Positions 35,105 to 44,186 of a DNA stretch of 64,000 nucleotides are shown one piece after another. Every line of letters starts with the position of its first letter. Positions within the stretch are counted from its first letter, which is position 1. The stretch is from contig NZ_BMTP01000009.1 of NCBI RefSeq assembly GCF_014649735.1, forward strand, positions 62,001 through 126,000. Direction: 5' to 3'. Position numbers and translations under genes: made by a program. Under the pieces are notes generated by a model, which worked only from the letters and a program-made list of their open reading frames with translations, was not told where the DNA came from and searched no databases. The stretch comes from Streptomyces lavendofoliae. GTDB lineage: Bacteria > Actinomycetota > Actinomycetes > Streptomycetales > Streptomycetaceae.

Positions 35105-35767
35105 ATGACCCGTGCCGCCCTCCTCGTCCTCGCCGACGGACGGTTCCCCGCCGGCGGCCACGCCCACTCCGGCGGGGCCGAAGCGGCCGTCAAGGCGGGA
35201 CGTATCCGGGACGCCCGCGACCTGGAAACCTTCTGCCGGGGCCGTCTGCACACCAGTGGGCTCACCTCCGCCGGTCTCGCCGCCGCGGCCGCCCTCGGCC
35301 ACGACCCCGCCGCGCTCGACGAGGCCGCCGACGCCCGGACCCCGTCACCCGCCCTGCGCGCCACCGCCCGCAGGCTCGGCCGCCAGATGCTGCGGGCCGC
35401 CCGCGCCACCTGGCCGGGCGACGAACTCGACGCCCTCGCACGGGCGTTCCCGCGTGGAGCCCACCAGCCGGTGGTCCTCGGGCTGGCCGCCCGGGCGGCG
35501 GGCCTCGGCCCGCGGGACGCCGCGCACTGCGTGGCCTACGAGACGGTCGGCGGCCCGGCCACGGCGGCCGTCCGCCTGCTGAGCCTCGACCCCTTCCAGG
35601 CCACCGCCGTCCTGGCCCGTCTCGCGCCCGAGATGGACCAGGTGGCGGAACGGGCCGCGCGGGCCGCCCATGACGGGATCGACGCGCTGCCCGCCGCGTC
35701 GGCGCCGCTGCTCGACATCACCGCCGAGCAGCACGCGGCATGGCCCGTACGCCTTTTCGCCTCCTGA
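35105..35767 (+). CDS. ureF: Urease accessory protein UreF
   Basis: A 220-residue all-helical accessory protein: [20 protein letters not shown] near the N terminus, [20 protein letters not shown] and a C-terminal helix set [18 protein letters not shown] are UreF-like. With UreD and UreG it forms the complex that loads nickel onto apo-urease. ATG 35105 is used; the GTG at 35102 is adjacent in frame. It is followed by a 125-bp gap before ureG with no gene. Confidence 0.95.
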   Translation: MTRAALLVLADGRFPAGGHAHSGGAEAAVKAGRIRDARDLETFCRGRLHTSGLTSAGLAAAAALGHDPAALDEAADARTPSPALRATARRLGRQMLRAARATWPGDELDALARAFPRGAHQPVVLGLAARAAGLGPRDAAHCVAYETVGGPATAAVRLLSLDPFQATAVLARLAPEMDQVAERAARAAHDGIDALPAASAPLLDITAEQHAAWPVRLFAS

Positions 35768-35892
35768 CGGCGCCACCGCCGGGTGCCACGGGGCGCCCGC
35801 CGGGCGCCGCCGCCCCGCCCGCCGCCCGGTGTCGGCGCCCGGCCCGCCCGCCGACGAACCCCCGACCCTCCTCCCACGAGACAAGGACGACC

Positions 35893-36572
<680 letters not shown>

Positions 36573-36576
<4 letters not shown>

Positions 36577-37304
36577 GCGTCCACGCCACCGCCCGGATCG
36601 TCGCCACGCCCACCGGCCTGCCCGTGCTGGAGAGCGACGGGCCGCTCGCCCTGCGGCGCACACGGGCGACCGGCCCGTACACGCGGGTCACCGTCGTCGG
36701 CGCCATGACCGCGCCGCTCGGCGGTGACCGGCTCGCCGTCGAGGCGGAGGTACGGGACGGGGCACGGCTCACCGTCGACGCGGCGGCCGCCACGGTCGCG
36801 CTGCCGGGCCGGGACGGCGGGCACGCCCGGTACGACGTGCGCCTGAGCGCCGGCGACGGGGCGGAGCTGCACTGGCTGCCGGAGCAGCTGGTATCCGCGT
36901 ACGGCTCGGACCTGCGGATGCGGACGAGGGTCGACCTGGCGGCCGGCGCCCGGCTCGTGCTGCGCGAGGAGCAGGTCCTCGGCCGGCACGGCGAGGAGCC
37001 CGGCACCCTCACCACGCGCCTCACCGTCCGGCGCGCCGGACGCCTCCTGCTGGACCAGGAACTGGCCTACGGCCCGGGGGCGCCGGGCGGCTGGGACGGC
37101 GGAGGGGTCCTGGCGGGGAACCGGGCTGTCGGCCAGCTCCTCGTGGTGGACCCGGCCTACGACGAGAAGGCCGCCGAGCCCCGGCTCATCGGGGACTCGG
37201 CGGCCCTCGCACCGCTGGCCGGGCCCGGCGTCCTGGTGACCGCGGTGGCCCCCGACGCGCTGCGCCTGCGGCGCGTCCTGGACGAGGCGCGGGCGACCCT
37301 GTGA
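36573..37304 (+). CDS. ureD: Urease accessory protein UreD (UreH)
   Basis: A 243-residue UreD-type protein: beta-rich, with [20 protein letters not shown] and [16 protein letters not shown] as characteristic parts. It docks on apo-urease and channels nickel from UreG/UreF. Start ATG 36573 overlaps the ureG stop (ATGA). It is the last gene of the urease operon and is followed within 6 bp by a long hairpin. No ureE occurs in the window. Confidence 0.93.
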
Positions 37305-37309
37305 CGGCG

Positions 37310-37347
37310 GAGCGGCGGCCCGGCACGGATCGTGCGGGCCGCCGCTC
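37310..37347 (+). terminator. Urease operon terminator
   Basis: GAGCGGCGGCCC and GGGCCGCCGCTC form a perfect 12-bp stem, continued by an inner GCACG/CGTGC stem with one bulged base. It lies 6 bp after ureD. Confidence 0.8.
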
Positions 37348-37401
37348 ACGACGGGACGTGCGGTCCGCGGCTCAGCACGGACCGTGCGGCCGGTCGACGG
37401 G

Positions 37402-37445
37402 GTACGTGCCGTCAGCCGCCGGCTCGTACGTGGCGTCAGCCGCCG
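37402..37445. repeat. 24-bp tandem duplication at the end of the DUF4190 gene
   Basis: GTACGTGCCGTCAGCCGCCG (37402) and GTACGTGGCGTCAGCCGCCG (37426) match at 19 of 20 positions with a 24-bp period. The second unit includes the TGA stop of the DUF4190 gene, so the duplication gives a second in-frame stop 24 bp downstream. Confidence 0.6.
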
Positions 37446-37729
37446 ACGTACCAGGTGAAGCCGCCGGACGAGGCGGCGACGGCGATCAGGATGGCGAAGA
37501 CGATCAGGTCGACGACACCGAGGGCTATGGCCGCCTTCGCCATGCCGGCCCCGCCGCGGCCCGCCTTCGCCTGCTTCAGGGCGACCGCACCGAAGATGAT
37601 GGCGAGCGGTCCGAGGATGACGTTGAAGAACAGCACGCCGACGATGCCGCAGACGAGCCCGGCGATGGCGAGACCGTTCGTACGGGACTGCGCCTGCCCG
37701 TGCGCACTGCTGGTGCCGTAACCGGCCAT
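37436..37729 (-). CDS. DUF4190 family small membrane protein
   Basis: A 97-residue protein with two hydrophobic segments (LAIAGLVCGIVGVLFFNVIL and GVVDLIVFAILIAVAASSGG) joined by ALKQAKAGRGGAGMAKAAI, the arrangement of DUF4190. The N terminus is a Gln/Ser/Gly-rich cytoplasmic stretch. GGGAGAG precedes ATG 37729. It is convergent with the urease operon. No function is known. Confidence 0.88.
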   Translation of the reverse strand: MAGYGTSSAHGQAQSRTNGLAIAGLVCGIVGVLFFNVILGPLAIIFGAVALKQAKAGRGGAGMAKAAIALGVVDLIVFAILIAVAASSGGFTWYVGG

Positions 37730-37963
37730 GGCAACTCTCCCTGCTCGGGGTGGACTTGTGAAGGTCCTTGTTGCCCGTCGTGCCGGTCCCATGCCCGCCG
37801 GGTGAAACTCCGTGCCGATCTCTTCACGGTGACCGCGCCGCACACCTTGGCGGACCGCTCCGGCCGGTTGCCGCGCGACGCGTCGGCCGCGCCCGTCGCG
37901 CCCTCCGGCTCGTGCTCGATGATCCGGTGGCCCGCCCCCGCGCCCGCCCGGCACCGCGCGGGC

Positions 37964-38677
37964 TCAGCGGCGGAACCGGGGGAACCTCCGCTGCTGTTCG
38001 GCCTGTTCGGCCTCCTTCACCTTGGCCGCGTAGTCGTCCACGTACTCCTGGCCGGACAGCGCCAGAATCCGGTACATGATCTCGTCGGTCACGGCGCGCA
38101 GGACCGTGCGGTCGTTCTCCATCCCCGCGTACCGGGAGAAGTCCAGCGGCTCGCCGAAGCGGATCGTCACCCGTTTGATCTTCGGTACGACCTGGCCGGG
38201 CGGCTGGATCTCGAACGTCCCCACCATGGCGCACGGGATCACCGGGACGCCCGCCTTCAGCGCCATCACGGCCACCCCGACCTTGCCCTTGTAGAGCCGC
38301 CCGTCGTGCGAGCGGGTGCCCTCCGGGTAGATCCCGAGCAACTCGTCCCGGGCCAGCACGCCGAGCCCCTCCCGGATCGCCGCCTGCCCGGCCTCCTTGC
38401 CGGAGCGGTCCACCGGGATCTGCCCGGCGCTGCGGAAGAACGCGGCGGTCAGCCGGCCCTTGACGCCGGGGCCCGTGAAGTACTCCTGCTTCGCCAGGAA
38501 GGTGATGCGCCGCTTGAGGACCACCGGCATCAGAAAGTGGTCGGAGAAGGACAGGTGGTTCCCCGCGACGATCGCGGCACCGTCCTGCGGGATGTGCTCC
38601 AGCCCCTCGGTCCTCGGCCGGAACAACAGCCGCAGCACCGGCCCGAGGAGAACGTGTTTGAGCAGGTAGTAGAACAC
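37964..38677 (-). CDS. 1-acyl-sn-glycerol-3-phosphate acyltransferase (PlsC-like)
   Basis: A 237-residue membrane-associated acyltransferase. The HX4D motif appears as AGNHLSFSDHFLMP (residues ~38-51), motif III as LGIYPEGTRSHDGRLYKG and motif IV as VPVIPCAMVG. It transfers an acyl chain to lysophosphatidate or a related lysolipid at the membrane; several paralogues exist in Streptomyces. The first ~15 residues form a hydrophobic anchor (YYLLKHVLLGPVLRLLF). It diverges from a VOC gene; the interval contains a tandem CGGATCGGCT/CGGATCGGTT pair (38699-38718). Confidence 0.93.
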   Translation of the reverse strand: MFYYLLKHVLLGPVLRLLFRPRTEGLEHIPQDGAAIVAGNHLSFSDHFLMPVVLKRRITFLAKQEYFTGPGVKGRLTAAFFRSAGQIPVDRSGKEAGQAAIREGLGVLARDELLGIYPEGTRSHDGRLYKGKVGVAVMALKAGVPVIPCAMVGTFEIQPPGQVVPKIKRVTIRFGEPLDFSRYAGMENDRTVLRAVTDEIMYRILALSGQEYVDDYAAKVKEAEQAEQQRRFPRFRR

Positions 38678-38835
38678 TTGCTGGCTCCCTACTGCACCGG
38701 ATCGGCTCGGATCGGTTCGGCTCTGTGCGTTCTACCAGGCCGCCAACCAGCTGGAGGGGGATCAGTGTAGGTGCGCGTGTCGTGACCGGGAACCAGGCGC
38801 GTGATGCGCGACCCGGTTGCGGGCACAAGGGGTGC

Positions 38836-39231
38836 ATGACCGTACCCAAGAGCAGTGTCCTGGTCCTCGACAGCGCCGAGCCCGAGGCCCTCGCGGAGTT
38901 CTACGCCGGGCTCCTCGGTGCCAAGACCCGGCGCGGAACCGATCCCGACTTCATCGAGGTGGTCGGCAACGACGGCGTGTGCGTGGCCGTCCGGCGCGAC
39001 CACGGCTACGCGCCGCCCAGCTGGCCCCGCCCAGACGACTCGCAACAGGCGCATCTGCACATCCTGGTAGCCGAGGACGACATGGACGAGGCGGAGCGCG
39101 AGGCGGTCGGCCTCGGCGCCCGGCCGGTGGAGACCCGGGACAACTCCGGTCCGAGGGACGTGCGGACCTATGCCGACCCGGCGGGTCACTCCTTCACCCT
39201 GGTCGCGAGGGAGGGCCGGTCGGCGGGGTAG
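38836..39231 (+). CDS. VOC (glyoxalase-fold) family protein
   Basis: A 131-residue VOC protein: SVLVLDSAEPEALAEFYAGL starts module 1, AHLHILVAEDDMDEAEREAV supplies the His strand, and RTYADPAGHSFTLVAREG the closing metal-site strand. ATG 38836 (MTVPKSS) is the start with natural composition. Close relatives are annotated as glyoxalase or fosfomycin/bleomycin-resistance-like proteins without proven activity. It sits just before the ram promoter. Confidence 0.88.
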   Translation: MTVPKSSVLVLDSAEPEALAEFYAGLLGAKTRRGTDPDFIEVVGNDGVCVAVRRDHGYAPPSWPRPDDSQQAHLHILVAEDDMDEAEREAVGLGARPVETRDNSGPRDVRTYADPAGHSFTLVAREGRSAG

Positions 39232-39285
39232 GGCGGTGCCGACGGCGGGGGAGCGGCAGGTTACTCATGCGTTCCGCACGGCCGG

Positions 39286-39308
39286 TTGCTGACGCTTGTG
39301 ACTGTTGC
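39286..39308 (+). promoter_or_regulatory. Candidate RamR-type repeats before ramC
   Basis: TTGCTGAC (39286), TTGTGAC (39296) and TTGCC (39305) recur at 10- and 9-bp steps, about one helical turn, ~65 bp ahead of the ramC start. RamR is known to bind repeated sites in the ramC promoter; this assignment is inferred from position only. Confidence 0.25.
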
Positions 39309-39370
39309 CGCCCCTGCCCGGGGTGACAACGTCTTCCCCGTCGTCACCGCCGCCGATGGAGGGAGCAGGA

Positions 39371-41956
39371 GTGATCAAGGGCTACGCCACCTTCTGCGAC
39401 GCGGACCGCCACTTCTACGACGCGCCGTACCGGCTGTCCACCGAGGGCACCGACCGCCGTGGCGCGCAGTACGAGGCGGCTCTCGCGCCGGTTCCCGAAG
39501 GGTGGCGCCGGCACCGCAGCGGTGACTGGCTGGCCCTCCGCCCCCTCGACATCACGCTGCCGGCGCAGGGCTGGAAGATCCACGTATCCGCCTGCCTGGA
39601 CAACGCTGAATCGATTCTTTCCCGAGTGATGGAGTACTGCCTCGCCCGGGGCATCGCCTTCAAGTTCGTCCCCAGCCGCTATCTGCTGCACACCCGCAAC
39701 GCCAAGTACGCCGACCGCGCCGCCAGCGGCAAGTTCATCACCGTCTATCCGGCGGACGACGCACAGTGCCACCGGACCGCCGACGACCTGGCCGAGCTGC
39801 TCGCCGGGGAGCCCGGCCCGTACATCCTCAGCGACCTCCGCTGGGGCGAGGGACCGGTGTACGTCCGCTACGGCAGCTTCACCCGGCGGCACTGCTACGG
39901 CGAGAACGGCGAACTGTGCCCCGCCGTCGAGCATCCCGACGGACACCTCGTCCCCGACCTGCGCGGACCGGTCTTCCAGATACCCGACTGGATCGAGCCC
40001 CCCGCCTTCCTGCGGCCCCATCTCGACGCACGGGCCGCCGTGACGGTCACCGACATCCCGTACGCCATCGACAGCGCCCTGCACTTCTCCAACGGCGGCG
40101 GGGTGTACGTCGGCCACGACCGCCGCACCGGCGAGAAGGTCGTCCTGAAGGAGGGCCGCCCCCACGCCGGGCTGGCCGCCGACGGCGCCGACGCGGTCAC
40201 CCGCCTCCGGCGCGAGCGGACCGCTTTGGAGCGGCTCGCCGGACTGCCCTGCACCCCCGAGGTGAAGGGGACCTTCGTCCTCGGCGACCACCACTTCCTC
40301 GCGATGGAGTTCCTCGAGGGCAAGCCCCTCAACACCTTCTTCGCCCGCAGGCACCCGCTGATCGAGGCCGACCCGACCCCCGAGTCCCTCGCCGAGTACA
40401 CCGCCTGGGCCCTGCGCGTCCACCGCCTGGTGGAGGAGGCCGTCGACGCGGTGCACGCACGCGGAGTCGTCTTCAACGACCTCCACCTGTTCAACATCAT
40501 GGTGTCCGAGGACGAGACGTCCGTGGCGCTCCTGGACTTCGAGGCCGCGGCCCACATCGACGAGGGCCGCCGCCAGACCGTCGCCAACCCCGCGTTCGTC
40601 GCACCGGCCGACCGGCGCGGCTTCGCCGTCGACCGCTATGCCCTGGCCTGCCTGCGGATCGCCCTGTTCCTGCCGCTGACCAGCCTCTTCCCGCTGGACC
40701 CGGGCAAAGCCCGGCACCTCGCCGACATCGCGGCGGCGCACTTCCCCGTGCCGCGCGACTTCCTCGACGAGGCGGTCCGGGAGATCGCGGGGGACACCGG
40801 GAGCGGGCCGTACCTGCCCGTGGAACCCGGCGACTGGCCGCGCAGCCGCGACTCCATGGCACGCGCCGTGCTCGCCTCGGCCACTCCCGGGCGCGAGGAC
40901 CGCTTCTTCCCCGGCGACATCGCCCAGTTCGCCGCCGCGGGCGGCGGGCTGACCTTCGGCTACGGAACCGCCGGCGTCCTGTACGCCCTGGGGGAGACGG
41001 GCGCCGGGTCCTGCCCGGAGGCCGAGGAGTGGCTGCTGCGCCGCACCAAGGAACCCGAGTCCGGCACACCCATCGGCTTCTACGACGGCCTCGCCGGCAT
41101 CGCCTGGACCCTGGACCGCCTCGGCCACCCCGAACGCGCCCTGGAACTCGCCGAACTCACCCTCCAGCGGCCCTGGGAGGACATCGCCCCGGACCTGCAC
41201 GGCGGCCTCGCGGGCCTCGGTCTCGCCCTCGACGCGCTCGGCATGCCCGACGCTGCGCTGCGCTGCGCCGACCTCGTCGCCCGCGCCCTTCCCGGCATCT
41301 CCCGGGCCGGGCTGCTGTACGGCGCGTCCGGCCCCGCGCTGCTCTTCCTCCGGCTGTACGAACGCACCGGCGACACCGGGCTGCTGGACCTGGCCGCCGA
41401 CGCGCTCCGGCGCGACCTCGCCCGCTGCGTCACCAGCGCGGGCGGCACCCTCCAGGTCGACGAGGGGTGGCGGACCATGCCGTACCTGGGCGCCGGCAGC
41501 GTCGGCATCGGCATGGTGCTCGACGACTACGCCGCCCACCGCGACGACGCCGCCTTCGAGCAGGCGCGGCGCGACATCGTACGGGCCGCCCAGGCCACCT
41601 TCTACGCCCAGCCCGGGCTTTTCCGCGGGGCGGCCGGCATGGTGCTGTACCTCAGCCGCACCACCGCGCCCGGCCCCGGGACGGCCCCCTCCGACGTACG
41701 GCGCCAGATCGACGCCCTCGCCCGGCACGCCGTGCCGTACCAGGGTCATCTGGCCTTCCCCGGCGAGCAGATGATGCGGCTGTCCATGGACCTGGCCACG
41801 GGTACGGCCGGCTGCCTCCTCGCCCTCGGCAGCGCCGCGTCCGACGGACACGCGCACCTGCCGTTCCTCCCGCCGCTCCGGCGGCCCACGAGCCGGCCCC
41901 AGCCAGGGGCCGAGACAGAGCACATCGTCCCCGTGAAGGAAAGGAATCGATCATGA
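39371..41956 (+). CDS. ramC: Class III lanthipeptide synthetase (LanKC), RamC-type
   Basis: An 861-residue three-domain synthetase. The N-terminal lyase-like domain (to ~190) starts IKGYATFCDADRHFYDAPYR and contains QGWKIHVSACLDNAESIL. The kinase domain (~200-480) shows VLKEGRPHAG (Lys), GVVFNDLHLFNIMV (catalytic loop) and VALLDFEAAAHID (metal loop). The LanC-like cyclase domain (~520-830; GFYDGLAGIAWTLDRLG, DLHGGLAGLGLALDALG) lacks the zinc ligands, as expected for class III. It phosphorylates, eliminates and cyclises the RamS precursor encoded next. GTG 39371 has GGAGGG at good spacing; longer starts (39305, ATG 39356) would overlap that site. Its stop overlaps the ramS ATG by 4 bp. Confidence 0.95.
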   Translation: MIKGYATFCDADRHFYDAPYRLSTEGTDRRGAQYEAALAPVPEGWRRHRSGDWLALRPLDITLPAQGWKIHVSACLDNAESILSRVMEYCLARGIAFKFVPSRYLLHTRNAKYADRAASGKFITVYPADDAQCHRTADDLAELLAGEPGPYILSDLRWGEGPVYVRYGSFTRRHCYGENGELCPAVEHPDGHLVPDLRGPVFQIPDWIEPPAFLRPHLDARAAVTVTDIPYAIDSALHFSNGGGVYVGHDRRTGEKVVLKEGRPHAGLAADGADAVTRLRRERTALERLAGLPCTPEVKGTFVLGDHHFLAMEFLEGKPLNTFFARRHPLIEADPTPESLAEYTAWALRVHRLVEEAVDAVHARGVVFNDLHLFNIMVSEDETSVALLDFEAAAHIDEGRRQTVANPAFVAPADRRGFAVDRYALACLRIALFLPLTSLFPLDPGKARHLADIAAAHFPVPRDFLDEAVREIAGDTGSGPYLPVEPGDWPRSRDSMARAVLASATPGREDRFFPGDIAQFAAAGGGLTFGYGTAGVLYALGETGAGSCPEAEEWLLRRTKEPESGTPIGFYDGLAGIAWTLDRLGHPERALELAELTLQRPWEDIAPDLHGGLAGLGLALDALGMPDAALRCADLVARALPGISRAGLLYGASGPALLFLRLYERTGDTGLLDLAADALRRDLARCVTSAGGTLQVDEGWRTMPYLGAGSVGIGMVLDDYAAHRDDAAFEQARRDIVRAAQATFYAQPGLFRGAAGMVLYLSRTTAPGPGTAPSDVRRQIDALARHAVPYQGHLAFPGEQMMRLSMDLATGTAGCLLALGSAASDGHAHLPFLPPLRRPTSRPQPGAETEHIVPVKERNRS

Positions 41957-42081
41957 CGCTTCTCGACCTGCAGTCGATGGAGACCCCGAAGGAAGAGGCG
42001 ACGGGCGACATCGCCACGGGCAGCCGCGCGAGCCTGCTGCTCTGCGGTGACAGCAGCCTGAGCGTCACCACCTGTAACTGA
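41953..42081 (+). CDS. ramS: SapB-type lanthipeptide precursor RamS
   Basis: A 42-residue prepeptide. The leader MTLLDLQSMETPKEEATGDI has the LLDLQ motif recognised by class III synthetases. The 21-residue core starts TGSRASLLLC and ends GDSSLSVTTCN: two Ser-x-x-x-Cys units that would form the lanthionine rings, plus Ser residues for dehydroalanine. From memory it differs from S. coelicolor SapB core only at the residue before TTC (Val for Ile). Mature SapB-like peptide is a surfactant that lets aerial hyphae leave the aqueous surface. It is translationally coupled to ramC. Confidence 0.97.
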   Translation: MTLLDLQSMETPKEEATGDIATGSRASLLLCGDSSLSVTTCN

Positions 42082-42128
42082 CCCGCCCCGGTCGCGCGGT
42101 GCCGAATGCGCGCGGCCGAACGGATCAG

Positions 42129-42162
42129 ACGGTCCCGGGCGGTTCACTCCGCCCGGGACCGT
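42129..42162 (+). terminator. Strong hairpin between ramS and ramA
   Basis: ACGGTCCCGGGCGG and CCGCCCGGGACCGT form a perfect 14-bp stem with loop TTCACT, 47 bp after ramS. ramA follows on the same strand 33 bp later, so it may act as a partial terminator or mRNA 3'-end stabiliser giving more ramS than exporter mRNA. Confidence 0.8.
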
Positions 42163-42194
42163 CCCCGTCCCGCCCGAGGAGGACGCCGCTCCCC

Positions 42195-44186
42195 ATGACC
42201 TCCCCGTCGCACCCGGAAGCCGGCCCGCGCGTGCCCGCGCGCCCCCCCTCCGCCCCACCGCCCCGGGACGCGCCCCCCGAGACCCACCCCGCCGACGGTC
42301 CGACGGTCCGCGCGACCGGCGCCGCCGGGCCGGCCGACTTCGGGCCCGCCCCGGTCGAGGAGCCGGCCGCCCCCGGTTCCGCCGACACGGCCGGCCCCGG
42401 AGCCGGATCCGCCGACACGACGGCCGGCAGCCGGGGAACCGGCGCCCTCGACGGGGCGGCCAAGTCCGGGGCGGGCGGCCGGCCGAGGGAGGCCGATCGC
42501 GTGCTGTGGGGCGCCGTCCGGCACAGCGGGGCGCGGGCCGTGGCCATCCTGGTCTGCTCCGTGGGGGCCGCACTGGCCGCCCTCGCCGAGCCTGCCGTCC
42601 TCGGGCGGAGCCTCGACCTGCTGCTCGCCGGATCCGCCGCCGCACCCCGCTGGGTGGCCCTGTGCGCCGCGCTGATCGTCGCCGAGGTCGTCCTCGACGC
42701 CCTGGTGGCCCTGCTGACCGGCGCCACGAACGCCCGGTCCACCGCCTGGCTCCGCCACCGCGCCCTCGGCCGCCTGCTCGCCGCCTCCCCGCACCGGGCC
42801 GCGGCCCGCTTCGCCCCCGGGGACCTCGCCACCCGGCTGACCGCCAACGCCACCGAGGCCGGCACCGTCCCGGCGACCGCCGCGAGCGCCCTCGCCACCG
42901 TCCTCCCGCCCCTCGGGGCCCTCGTCGCGCTGCTCCTGATCGACCTGTGGACGGCCGCCGCCTTCCTGGCCGGCGTACCGCTGCTCGTCCTGCTGCTGCG
43001 GGCCTTCGCCCGCACCTCCGCCCGGACCGTCTCCCGCTACCAGCAGGTGCAGTCCGGCATGGCGGACCGCCTCGTCGAGGCGCTGACCGGCGCCCGGACG
43101 ATCGCCGCCGCCGGCACCGCCGCGCGCGAACGGCGCCGCATCCTCGCGCCCCTCCCCGAACTCGCCGCCGAGGGACGCGCGATGTGGCTCGTGTACGGCC
43201 GCGCCGTCGCCCGCAGCGGTGTGCTGATGCCCCTCCTGGTGAGCGTCGTCCTCGCCGTCGGCGGCGTCCGGCTGGCCTCCGGAGACCTGGGCGTGGGCGA
43301 CCTGGTCGCCGCCTCGCGGTACGCGGCCCTCGCCGCCGGCGTCGGTTCGGTCGCCGCGGCCCTCGGCGGGCTGGTCCGCGGCCGGGCCGCCGCCCGCCGC
43401 ACCGCCGAGCTCCTCGCCCTCCCGGCGGTCCCGCACGGCCGGGAGGCGCTGCCCGCCGACGGCGCGGGGGCGCTCGAACTGCGCGGCGTGACCGTCGTAC
43501 GGGACGGGGCGACCGTCCTGCACGACGTCGACCTGCGGGTCCCCGGCGGGACGACCGCCGCCGTGGTCGGCCGGTCGGGCGCGGGCAAGTCCCTGCTCGC
43601 CGCCGTCGCGGGCCGGCTCGTCGACCCCGACGCCGGACACGTCCTGCTGGACGGCGTCCGACTGGACCGCGTCGACCCCCGGCAGCTGCGGCGGGAGGTC
43701 GGGTACGCCTTCAGCCGGCCGGCGCTGTTCGGGGCGACGGTCGGCGCGGCCATCGCGTTCGGCGCCGACCCGGCGCCGCCGGACACGGTCCGGACCGCCG
43801 CCCGCGCGGCCGGCGCGGACGCCTTCGTCGTACGGCTGCCCGACGGCTACGACACGCCGCTCGCGGACGCGCCGCTCTCCGGCGGCGAGTTCCAGCGCCT
43901 GGGCCTGGCACGGGCGTTCGCCCACGCGGGCCGCCTGCTGATCCTCGACGACGCGATGTCCGGCCTGGACACCGTCACCCAGCGGCAGGTGGAGCGGGCG
44001 CTGGTCCACGACGTCCGGCCGGGCACCCGGCTGGTCGTCGCCCACCGGCTCTCCTCCGCGGCCAGGGCCGACCTCGTGGTGTGGCTGGAGGACGGCCGGG
44101 TACGCGCCGTCGGACCGCACCGGACGCTGTGGCGGGAACCCGCGTACCGGGCCGTCTTCGCCTCGGCCGGCCCGGAGGAGGCGTGA
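42195..44186 (+). CDS. ramA: ABC exporter subunit RamA (TMD-NBD fusion)
   Basis: A 663-residue half-transporter. The first ~100 residues are low complexity, rich in Pro, Ala and Gly, and precede the membrane domain (~110-400; GARAVAILVCSVGAALAALA, ALVALLLIDLWTAAAFLAGV). The nucleotide domain has Walker A VVGRSGAGKSLLAAV, signature LSGGEFQRLGLARA, Walker B LLILDDAMSG and switch His in VVAHRLSS. With RamB it is thought to export the modified SapB-like peptide. GGAGGA lies ~11 bp before ATG 42195. The end overlaps the ramB GTG by 4 bp. Confidence 0.94.
   Translation: MTSPSHPEAGPRVPARPPSAPPPRDAPPETHPADGPTVRATGAAGPADFGPAPVEEPAAPGSADTAGPGAGSADTTAGSRGTGALDGAAKSGAGGRPREADRVLWGAVRHSGARAVAILVCSVGAALAALAEPAVLGRSLDLLLAGSAAAPRWVALCAALIVAEVVLDALVALLTGATNARSTAWLRHRALGRLLAASPHRAAARFAPGDLATRLTANATEAGTVPATAASALATVLPPLGALVALLLIDLWTAAAFLAGVPLLVLLLRAFARTSARTVSRYQQVQSGMADRLVEALTGARTIAAAGTAARERRRILAPLPELAAEGRAMWLVYGRAVARSGVLMPLLVSVVLAVGGVRLASGDLGVGDLVAASRYAALAAGVGSVAAALGGLVRGRAAARRTAELLALPAVPHGREALPADGAGALELRGVTVVRDGATVLHDVDLRVPGGTTAAVVGRSGAGKSLLAAVAGRLVDPDAGHVLLDGVRLDRVDPRQLRREVGYAFSRPALFGATVGAAIAFGADPAPPDTVRTAARAAGADAFVVRLPDGYDTPLADAPLSGGEFQRLGLARAFAHAGRLLILDDAMSGLDTVTQRQVERALVHDVRPGTRLVVAHRLSSAARADLVVWLEDGRVRAVGPHRTLWREPAYRAVFASAGPEEA

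Noticed and set aside
42506-44182. Upstream extension of the ramB frame through ramA
   Set aside because: The extension is extremely Arg/Pro-rich and overlaps ramA; ramB has a good GTG with GGAGGAG at 44183.
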